Origin: Gammaproteobacteria bacterium
GTDB lineage: Bacteria > Pseudomonadota > Gammaproteobacteria > Xanthomonadales > Xanthomonadaceae
Length of the DNA: 13,508 nt
Assembly: GCA_025360985.1 (NCBI GenBank)
Contig: JANYBA010000270.1
Span: forward strand, 1-13,508
Reading direction: 5' to 3'
In this document: one piece after another, positions 7,335 to 12,292 of the stretch
Layout of the letters: each line of letters begins with the position of its first letter
Position numbering within the stretch: the stretch's first letter is position 1
Position numbers and translations under genes: made by a program
Notes under the pieces: model-generated
Seen by the model: only the letters and a program-made list of their open reading frames with translations
What the model was told of the DNA's origin: nothing
Database searches by the model: none

Positions 7335-8132
7335 TCAAGCCCTGTGCAGGATTTGTTCCAATACGTATTTGCTGCCGAAGAAAGCCAGCGCCAGCAGCGC
7401 CATCGCGATCAGCGTGAGCTTCACCGCGCGCGGCCCACGCCAGCCATAGCGCCAGCGACCATAGAGTAACCAGGCGAATACCAGCCAGGACGCGATCGAC
7501 AGCGTGGTCTTGTGCCACAAGTGTTGCGACAGCAGGTCCTGCACGAACACCACGCCGGTCACCAACGCCAGGGTTAGCAAGGCGAATCCGGCCCCGAGGC
7601 TGCGGAACAGCAGTGTTTCCAGTTGCGTCAGCGGCGGCAACGCGAGCAGCCAGCCGTGGATCTGCCGTTGCCGCAATGCCCGTTCCTGGAACCAGAGCAT
7701 CACCGCCAGCAAGGCCGAGATCGCCAGCGTCGCGTAAGCGAGCAGGGCCAGCCAGGCATGCAGCATCAGCCGCCAGTCGAGGTCTTCGGCGCGGCCGTGG
7801 CCGTAGCCATGGAACAGCAGCAGCAACGCTGCCGCGAGCGGATAGACGACGATGCCCAGGGCTTGCAGGCGCTGGCCGAGCGACGCGACCGTGGTCAATG
7901 CGGCCATCCCGAGGCTGACCAGCGAAAGTGCGGCGAAGAAGTGCAGGTCCGGCCCGTTCAAGGCGTGCCAGTCCTCGACGTGCGTCCAACCGTGCAGGAT
8001 CAGCGCCGGCACGACCAGGGCCAGTGCCGTCCGGTTCAATGAAAGGCCGTCCGCGCGGGTGGAACGCAGCAGCAGCGCGCCGGCAGCCAGGTAGGCCAAG
8101 GCAGCGATTGTCGGCATCAGGAAGGTCGGCAT
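7335..8132 (-). CDS. ypjD: CcsA/YpjD-family cytochrome c assembly-type membrane protein
   Basis: This encodes 265 residues, close to E. coli YpjD. The ATG at 8132 opens MPTFLMPTIAALAYLAAG; a second in-frame ATG at 8117 is possible, and neither has a clear Shine-Dalgarno. About eight hydrophobic helices span the protein. Signatures of the CcsA/CcmF/CcmC heme-handling superfamily are visible: HAWLALLAYATLAIS from His125, PPLTQLETLLFRSLGAGF at 166-183, HKTTLSIASWLVF from His207, and GWRGPRAVK then FGSKYVLEQIL near the end. YpjD lies divergent from ffh in many gammaproteobacteria, as here, which supports the name. The family's ancestral role is heme delivery for cytochrome c maturation. The exact job of YpjD itself is not settled; links to metal-efflux CorC-type proteins have been proposed. 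Confidence 0.92.
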   Translation of the reverse strand: MPTFLMPTIAALAYLAAGALLLRSTRADGLSLNRTALALVVPALILHGWTHVEDWHALNGPDLHFFAALSLVSLGMAALTTVASLGQRLQALGIVVYPLAAALLLLFHGYGHGRAEDLDWRLMLHAWLALLAYATLAISALLAVMLWFQERALRQRQIHGWLLALPPLTQLETLLFRSLGAGFALLTLALVTGVVFVQDLLSQHLWHKTTLSIASWLVFAWLLYGRWRYGWRGPRAVKLTLIAMALLALAFFGSKYVLEQILHRA

Positions 8133-8199
8133 GGGCGAAAGTTTGGCACAAGGGCCCGGGCAGCGCCGCGTTATACTTCGCGCCCCATCGATTTCGCCC
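8133..8199. promoter_or_regulatory. ypjD/ffh divergent promoter region with mirrored TTTCGCCC leaders
   Basis: The 73-base gap between divergent ypjD and ffh carries a perfect 8-base inverted repeat, GGGCGAAA at 8133-8140 and TTTCGCCC at 8192-8199. Seen from each gene the same word TTTCGCCC sits in its leader: directly before the ypjD ATG, and six bases before the ffh ATG. A -10-like TATACT lies at 8172-8177 on the plus strand for ffh, without a good -35 at normal spacing. No clear -10 was seen for ypjD. Confidence 0.45.
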
Positions 8200-8205
8200 A
8201 AGCCC

Positions 8206-9600
8206 ATGTTCGAGTCACTGACCCAGCGCCTGTCCGGAACCCTGCAACGCCTGCGCGGCCGTGGTCGCCTCAGCGAAGACAACATCCGCGAATCGCTGCG
8301 CGAAGTGCGCGTGGCCCTGCTCGAAGCGGACGTGGCGTTGCCGGTTGTCGTGGCCCTGATCGAAAGGATCAAGGTCCGCGCGATTGGCCAGGAAGTGTTG
8401 GCCAGCCTGACCCCGGGCCAGGCCCTGATCAAGGTCGTGCACGACGAAATGGCCGCGGTGATGGGCTCGCAGGCCAGCGAACTGAATTTCAACGTGCCGG
8501 CACCGGCGATCATCCTGATGGCGGGATTGCAGGGCGCGGGCAAGACCACCACGGTCGGCAAGCTGGCCAAGCACCTGAAGGAAAAGCGCAAGAAAAAGGT
8601 GATGGTGGTCAGCTGCGACGTCTACCGCCCGGCCGCGATCAAGCAGCTCGAGACGCTGGCCAAGCAGGTCGACGTGCTGTTCTTCCCGAGCGAGGTCGGC
8701 CAGAGCCCGGTCGATATTGCACGCGCGGCGATCTCCGACGCGAAGAAGAGTTTCGTCGACGTGTTGCTCGTCGACACCGCCGGCAGGCTCGCCATCGACG
8801 AAGCGATGATGGCCGAGATCAAGGCCCTGCACGCCGCGATCCATCCGGTCGAAACCCTGTTCGTGGTCGACGCCATGACCGGCCAGGACGCCGCCAACAC
8901 CGCCAAAGCGTTCAGCGAAGCATTGCCGCTCACCGGCGTGGTGCTGACCAAGACCGATGGCGACGCCCGCGGCGGCGCCGCGCTGTCGGTGCGCTACATC
9001 ACCGGCCAGCCGATCAAGTTCACCGGCGTCGGCGAAAAACCCGACGGGCTTGATGTCTTCCATCCCGAGCGCGCCGCCAGCCGCATCCTCGACATGGGCG
9101 ATGTGCTGTCCCTGGTCGAACAGGTGCAATCCGGCGTCGACCAGGACAAGGCGGCGAAATTCGCCGAGAAGGTCGCCAAGGGCAAGCGCTTCGACCTCAA
9201 CGACATGAAGGACCAGCTCGAACAGATGCAGAACATGGGCGGGCTGGCCGGGCTGATGGACAAACTGCCGGGCATGGGCCAGCTGCCCGACCACGTCAAG
9301 AACAAGGTCACCGGCGGCAAGGAAGTGCCGCGGATGGTGGCGATCATCAATTCCATGACCCGCAAGGAACGGCGCAACCCGGCGGTCCTGAACGGCTCGC
9401 GCCGGGCCCGGATCGCCAAGGGCGCCGGCACCACGCCGGCCGAGGTCAACAAGCTCCTCAAGCAGTACGAGCAGATGGAATCGATGATGCGCAAGCTCGC
9501 CCAGGGCGGCATGAAAGGCATGCTCCGGGGCATGAAGGGGTTGATGGGCGGCGGCGGGATGCCCCCCGGCGGCGGCTTTCCCGGGGGCTTCCGGCGCTGA
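8206..9600 (+). CDS. ffh: Signal recognition particle protein Ffh (SRP54)
   Basis: This encodes 464 residues. The ATG at 8206 ([16 protein letters not shown]) matches the family start; an in-frame ATG at 8131 would add 25 residues that cross the promoter. The N-domain helical bundle (about 1-90) is followed by the G-domain with G1 GLQGAGKTT at 107-115, G3 DTAGR at 190-194 and G4 [10 protein letters not shown] at 248-257. The Met-rich M-domain (about 330-430) carries the RNA-binding stretch [14 protein letters not shown] at 396-409, and a Gly/Met/Pro-rich tail ends the protein. Ffh with 4.5S RNA captures signal sequences at the ribosome and docks on FtsY for co-translational insertion into the inner membrane. 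The 4.5S RNA gene is not in this window. It leads the ribosomal cluster, 115 bases before rpsP. Confidence 0.98.
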   Translation: MFESLTQRLSGTLQRLRGRGRLSEDNIRESLREVRVALLEADVALPVVVALIERIKVRAIGQEVLASLTPGQALIKVVHDEMAAVMGSQASELNFNVPAPAIILMAGLQGAGKTTTVGKLAKHLKEKRKKKVMVVSCDVYRPAAIKQLETLAKQVDVLFFPSEVGQSPVDIARAAISDAKKSFVDVLLVDTAGRLAIDEAMMAEIKALHAAIHPVETLFVVDAMTGQDAANTAKAFSEALPLTGVVLTKTDGDARGGAALSVRYITGQPIKFTGVGEKPDGLDVFHPERAASRILDMGDVLSLVEQVQSGVDQDKAAKFAEKVAKGKRFDLNDMKDQLEQMQNMGGLAGLMDKLPGMGQLPDHVKNKVTGGKEVPRMVAIINSMTRKERRNPAVLNGSRRARIAKGAGTTPAEVNKLLKQYEQMESMMRKLAQGGMKGMLRGMKGLMGGGGMPPGGGFPGGFRR

Positions 9601-9639
9601 CGGGGTAGGGTCCGGGTTTTCTCAAGCCGGCCGAGCGGT

Positions 9640-9645
9640 TATACT
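9640..9645 (+). promoter_or_regulatory. Probable -10 box for rpsP operon
   Basis: TATACT in the context GCGGTTATACTCTCC lies 70 bases before rpsP. A weak -35 TTTTCT at 9617-9622 is 17 bases upstream. The same TTATACT/CTATACT word precedes ffh and rplS. A start near 9652 would give a leader of about 64 bases holding the hairpin at 9657-9686. Confidence 0.5.
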
Positions 9646-9656
9646 CTCCGGCTACC

Positions 9657-9686
9657 CGGCGGCCTGGACTCTGAGTCCTGGCGCCG
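9657..9686 (+). promoter_or_regulatory. Bulged hairpin in rpsP leader
   Basis: CGGC (9657-9660), GCC (9662-9664) and GGACTC (9666-9671) pair in turn with GCCG (9683-9686), GGC (9680-9682) and GAGTCC (9673-9678). One bulged G and one T-T mismatch interrupt the arms. As RNA the tip would be GGAC closing a five-base loop. It has no T-run, so it is not an intrinsic terminator. It ends 29 bases before the rpsP ATG. A role in leader control of S16 is inference. Confidence 0.4.
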
Positions 9687-9715
9687 ACTCATCCGAACCA
9701 AAGAGCAAACCGAAC

Positions 9716-9967
9716 ATGGTCAAGATTCGCCTGACCCGTGGTGGCGCCAAGAAGCGTCCCTTCTACCATATCGTCGTCACCGACCATCGCAACAAGCGCG
9801 ATGGCCGTTCGCTCGAGCGCGTGGGTTTCTACAACCCGGTCGCCCAGGGCAACGAAAAGCGCGTCGAAGTCAACGTCGAGCGCGTCAAGCACTGGGTCTC
9901 CCAGGGCGCGCAGCTGACCGACAAGGTTGGCATGCTGTTCAAGGAAGCCGCGAAGGCTTCCGCCTGA
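9716..9967 (+). CDS. rpsP: 30S ribosomal protein S16
   Basis: This encodes 83 residues beginning [20 protein letters not shown], the conserved S16 start, with [11 protein letters not shown] and RVGFYNP following in the family order. Length matches E. coli S16 (82). AAGAG at 9701-9705 is a modest Shine-Dalgarno, ten bases upstream. S16 is a primary assembly protein of the 30S subunit that binds 16S rRNA. It is the first ribosomal gene of the rpsP-rimM-trmD-rplS cluster and is followed after only six bases by a perfect hairpin before rimM. Confidence 0.98.
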   Translation: MVKIRLTRGGAKKRPFYHIVVTDHRNKRDGRSLERVGFYNPVAQGNEKRVEVNVERVKHWVSQGAQLTDKVGMLFKEAAKASA

Positions 9968-9973
9968 GTTTCC

Positions 9974-9995
9974 GCCTCGCGCATCGCCGCGAGGC
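9974..9995 (+). promoter_or_regulatory. Perfect 8-bp intercistronic hairpin between rpsP and rimM
   Basis: GCCTCGCG at 9974-9981 pairs perfectly with CGCGAGGC at 9988-9995 around a six-base loop. It starts six bases after the rpsP stop and ends ten bases before the rimM ATG, so it covers the place where a rimM Shine-Dalgarno would be. No T-run follows, which argues against an intrinsic terminator. In E. coli the equivalent operon makes far less RimM and TrmD than S16 and L19, largely through translation control; this hairpin could serve that end here (inference). Confidence 0.65.
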
Positions 9996-10005
9996 AATCG
10001 CTGCC

Positions 10006-10512
10006 ATGAACGAAGAGCGCCGAATCCTGCTGGGCAGGGTCCTCGGCGCTTTCGGCGTTCGCGGCGAAATAAAGCTGCAGAGTTTCACCAACCCGCCGAT
10101 GGCGCTGCTCAAGTACCAGCCATGGCGGCTGCTGCATGCCGGTGCCGAATCCGAACTGTCCGGCGCATCCGGTCGCGAGACGGCCAAAGGCGTGGTCGCA
10201 CGCTTTCCCGGCATCGAAGACCGCGACGCCGCCGAAGCCCTGCGCGGCGCCGAGGTCTGGGTGTCGCGAAGCCGACTGCCGGCGCCCAAGCCTGGCGAGC
10301 ATTACTGGGTGGACCTCGAAGGCCTTGCCGTCGTCAATCGCGAAGGTGTCGTCCTCGGCACCATTTCGCACCTGTTCGAAACTGCCGCCAATGACGTGAT
10401 CGTCGTGGCGGGTGAGCGCGAGCGGCTGATTCCCTACCTGCCCGGCCAGTTCGTGTTCGACATCGATTTCGAGGCAAGGAAGATGGTGGTTGATTGGGAC
10501 GCGGACTTCTGA
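10006..10512 (+). CDS. rimM: Ribosome maturation factor RimM
   Basis: This encodes 168 residues. The N-terminal RimM domain opens with [20 protein letters not shown] at 7-26, the family signature. The C-terminal PRC-barrel carries [13 protein letters not shown] at 99-111, [10 protein letters not shown] at 125-134 and [11 protein letters not shown] at 140-150. RimM binds S19 and assists late maturation of the 30S head. The ATG at 10006 fits the family start; no strong Shine-Dalgarno is seen, and the intercistronic hairpin occupies that place. The stop overlaps the trmD start as TGATG, which favours translational coupling. Confidence 0.97.
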   Translation: MNEERRILLGRVLGAFGVRGEIKLQSFTNPPMALLKYQPWRLLHAGAESELSGASGRETAKGVVARFPGIEDRDAAEALRGAEVWVSRSRLPAPKPGEHYWVDLEGLAVVNREGVVLGTISHLFETAANDVIVVAGERERLIPYLPGQFVFDIDFEARKMVVDWDADF

Positions 10513-11276
10513 TGCGCATCGACGTGCTCAGCCTGTTTCCGGACTTCATTCGCCAGGCCGCCCAGGTTGGCGTCGTCGGTCGTGCCCAGGAACGCGGCCT
10601 GTTGAAGGTCGAGGCCTGGAATCCCCGCGACTTCGCCACCGACAACTACCGTCGCGTGGACGACCGCCCCTTCGGCGGCGGCCCCGGGATGGTGATGCTG
10701 GCCGAGCCCCTGATCGCGTGCCTGAATGCCGCGCGGCTGGCCTCGACGAAGCCGGCGCGGGTGATCTGCCTGAGCCCGCAGGGCGTTCCGCTGACCCAGG
10801 CCAAGGCCCGCGTCTTGGCCGCGATGCCGAGGCTGATCCTCGTGTGCGGCCGCTACGAGGGGCTGGATGAGCGCTTTCTCGAGCGGGAAGTCGACGAGGA
10901 ACTGTCGATCGGCGATTACGTGCTCTCGGGCGGCGAATTGGCCGCGGCAGTGCTGATCGACGCGGTCGGCCGACTGCAGGACGGCGCCCTCAACGACGCC
11001 GAATCGGCCGCCCAGGACAGCTTCGAGGACGGCCTGCTCGATTGCCCGCACTACACCCGTTCCGAGGCCTGGGGCACCGAAGGCGTCCCCCCGGTCCTGC
11101 TCTCGGGCGACCATGCGAAAATTGCCCGTTGGCGGCGCCAGCAAAGCCTGGGCCGGACCTGGTTGCGCCGCCCCGACTTGTTGGAGGGCAAGGTGCTGGA
11201 CCGCAAGGACGCCGAGCTGCTGGCCGAATTCCAGGCCGAATGGCGCGCCGGCCCTGGAAAACCGGAAAACCTCTAG
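10512..11276 (+). CDS. trmD: tRNA (guanine-N1-)-methyltransferase TrmD
   Basis: This encodes 254 residues (E. coli 255). The ATG at 10512 shares its A with the rimM stop. SPOUT trefoil-knot motifs are intact: [10 protein letters not shown] at 52-61, SPQG at 88-91, [11 protein letters not shown] at 112-122 and [14 protein letters not shown] at 132-145. Asp169 in AAQDSF aligns with the catalytic Asp169 of E. coli. LLDCPHYTR at 175-183 and [10 protein letters not shown] at 192-201 lie in the C-terminal tRNA-binding part. The enzyme uses S-adenosylmethionine to make m1G37 in tRNAs and so prevents +1 frameshifting; it is usually essential. One mild departure is HYTRSEAW, where many homologues have HYTRPE. 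Confidence 0.98.
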   Translation: MRIDVLSLFPDFIRQAAQVGVVGRAQERGLLKVEAWNPRDFATDNYRRVDDRPFGGGPGMVMLAEPLIACLNAARLASTKPARVICLSPQGVPLTQAKARVLAAMPRLILVCGRYEGLDERFLEREVDEELSIGDYVLSGGELAAAVLIDAVGRLQDGALNDAESAAQDSFEDGLLDCPHYTRSEAWGTEGVPPVLLSGDHAKIARWRRQQSLGRTWLRRPDLLEGKVLDRKDAELLAEFQAEWRAGPGKPENL

Positions 11277-11297
11277 CCAATCAGTCGCTTCGGCGGC

Positions 11298-11303
11298 TAT
11301 ACT
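11298..11303 (+). promoter_or_regulatory. Possible -10 box for rplS
   Basis: TATACT in GGCTATACTTGCC lies 52 bases before the rplS ATG in the 78-base trmD-rplS gap. No good -35 is seen (TAGCCA at 11274-11279 is the nearest, 18 bases away). It matches the boxes before ffh and rpsP and could be an internal promoter raising L19 output. Confidence 0.4.
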
Positions 11304-11314
11304 TGCCAGCTTCG

Positions 11315-11337
11315 CTGCCGAGTGGCAGACCAGACTC
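11315..11337 (+). promoter_or_regulatory. Possible leader hairpin or small pseudoknot before rplS
   Basis: CTGCC (11315-11319) pairs with GGCAG (11324-11328) around the loop GAGT. That loop is fully complementary to ACTC at 11334-11337, so an H-type pseudoknot is possible. It ends 17 bases before the rplS start, where no strong Shine-Dalgarno is visible. Any regulatory role is inference. Confidence 0.3.
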
Positions 11338-11354
11338 GACCCTTTGGTGCAATC

Positions 11355-11717
11355 ATGAACAAGCTCCTCCAGCAATTCGAAGCCGAACAGATCACCCGCA
11401 AGCTGCCGGACTTTGGCCCGGGCGACACGGTCGTGGTCAACGTCAAGGTCAAGGAAGGCAACCGCGAGCGCGTCCAGGCCTATGAAGGCGTGGTCATCGC
11501 GATCAAGAACGCCGGCCTGAACTCGGCCTTCACTGTCCGCAAGATTTCGCACGGTTTCGGCGTCGAGCGCGTCTTCCAGACCCACAGCCAGATCATCGAC
11601 TCGGTGTCGGTCAAGCGCCGTGGCGACGTCCGCCAGGGCAAGCTGTATTACCTGCGCGACCTGCAGGGCAAGAAGGCCCGCATCAAGGAAGACTTGTCCG
11701 CCCGTTCGGCCGACTGA
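11355..11717 (+). CDS. rplS: 50S ribosomal protein L19
   Basis: This encodes 120 residues beginning [20 protein letters not shown], the usual L19 start (E. coli 115). Family stretches [46 protein letters not shown] and [19 protein letters not shown] appear in order. The C-terminus has a short extra Ser/Ala/Arg tail. An earlier in-frame ATG at 11322 would add 11 residues not expected in L19. L19 sits at the 30S-50S interface. It is the last gene before the strong terminator at 11738-11770. Confidence 0.98.
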   Translation: MNKLLQQFEAEQITRKLPDFGPGDTVVVNVKVKEGNRERVQAYEGVVIAIKNAGLNSAFTVRKISHGFGVERVFQTHSQIIDSVSVKRRGDVRQGKLYYLRDLQGKKARIKEDLSARSAD

Positions 11718-11737
11718 TCGCTCCCCCACCGCGGATC

Positions 11738-11770
11738 AAGACGGCCGCAACAGCGGCCGTTTTGCTTTTC
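11738..11770 (+). terminator. Intrinsic terminator of the ffh/rpsP-rplS cluster
   Basis: ACGGCCGC (11741-11748) pairs perfectly with GCGGCCGT (11753-11760) around loop AACA, and can extend by AAG/TTT to about 11 pairs. A T-rich tail TTTTGCTTTT follows. It begins 20 bases after the rplS stop. The tail ends only seven bases before the hslR start codon. Confidence 0.9.
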
Positions 11771-11776
11771 AGGACC

Positions 11777-12175
11777 ATGAAAGAACCACTCACGACCGTC
11801 CGACTCGACCTCTGGCTCTGGGCCGCGCGCTTCTACAAGACGCGTTCGCTGGCCAAGCAGGCGATCGAGTCCGGCAAGGTCGAATTCGAAGGCCAGGTGG
11901 CCAAGGCCTCGCGGACCCTGCGCGGCGGCGAACAATTGCAAGTGCGTCGCGGCGAAGAGCGGTTCGAGATCCAGGTGCTCGCGCTGAGCGACAAACGCGG
12001 CTCGGCGACGATCGCTCAGACGCTTTACAGCGAAGCCGACGAATCGCGCGAGCGCCGCCTGCGCGAAGCCGCCGAACGACGCGCCGCCAACGCCGGCTAC
12101 CGGCCACCAGCGGGAAAACCGGACAAACGCGCCCGCCGCCTGATCCAGGCCCTGGGCGACATCGACGCCAGCTAG
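11777..12175 (+). CDS. hslR: Ribosome-associated heat shock protein Hsp15 (S4 domain)
   Basis: This encodes 132 residues (E. coli HslR 133). The S4 RNA-binding domain fills about residues 8-65, with RLDLWLWAARFYKTRSLAKQ and the GKVEFEGQVAKASRTLRGGE segment clear. The C-terminal half is highly charged and Arg-rich (ESRERRLREAAERR, then KPDKRARRLIQAL). Hsp15 binds free 50S subunits that carry a stalled nascent chain and helps recycle them. The ATG at 11777 gives the family start MKEPLTTVRLDLWLW; an in-frame TTG at 11762 lies in the terminator tail. AGGA at 11771-11774 is only two bases from the ATG, which is tight for a Shine-Dalgarno. No separate promoter is obvious, so expression by terminator read-through is possible. 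Confidence 0.93.
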   Translation: MKEPLTTVRLDLWLWAARFYKTRSLAKQAIESGKVEFEGQVAKASRTLRGGEQLQVRRGEERFEIQVLALSDKRGSATIAQTLYSEADESRERRLREAAERRAANAGYRPPAGKPDKRARRLIQALGDIDAS

Positions 12176-12210
12176 CGATTCCCAAAGTCCGGCAGGACAC
12201 CGGCGGCGCG

Positions 12211-12226
12211 CTTGACCAATGTCAAG
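12211..12226. promoter_or_regulatory. FNR/DNR-like inverted repeat upstream of cytochrome-porin gene
   Basis: CTTGAC-CAAT-GTCAAG is a perfect 6+6 inverted repeat with a four-base centre. Its core TTGACCAATGTCAA matches the FNR family consensus TTGAT-N4-ATCAA at eight of ten defined bases, and TTGAC half-sites are known for DNR/NNR-type regulators. It lies 66 bases before the ATG at 12293. A second overlapping repeat, ACCAAT (12215-12220) facing ATTGGT (12234-12239), offers another operator reading. No convincing -10 was identified. Confidence 0.45.
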
Positions 12227-12280
12227 GTGAGCCATTGGTGCCGGTCACACACTTGCTCATGTTCCGAGTTTCGGACAAGC

Positions 12281-12288
12281 AGGGAGAG
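12281..12288 (+). promoter_or_regulatory. Ribosome binding site of the cytochrome-porin gene
   Basis: AGGGAGAG lies four bases before the ATG at 12293 (GGGAG core about six bases away). It fixes the start of the right-edge gene. A small hairpin TCCGA-GTT-TCGGA at 12263-12275 lies just upstream. Confidence 0.75.
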
Positions 12289-12292
12289 CTAC

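Noticed and set aside
8143..8160. TTGGCAC as the -24 half of a sigma-54 promoter before ffh
   Set aside because: The required GC of the -12 element is not at the right spacing, and ffh is a housekeeping gene.
8131..8205. N-terminal extension of Ffh from the ATG at 8131
   Set aside because: It would cross the -10 box and add 25 residues absent from the family; MFESLTQRL at 8206 is the standard start.
9575..9630. Terminator after ffh in the GC-rich tail
   Set aside because: G/C runs are present, but no stable stem followed by a T-run was found between ffh and the rpsP promoter.
10434..11729. Minus-strand open frame (about 431 codons) across trmD and rplS
   Set aside because: It is antisense to two conserved genes and crosses their promoter region; no recognisable motif.
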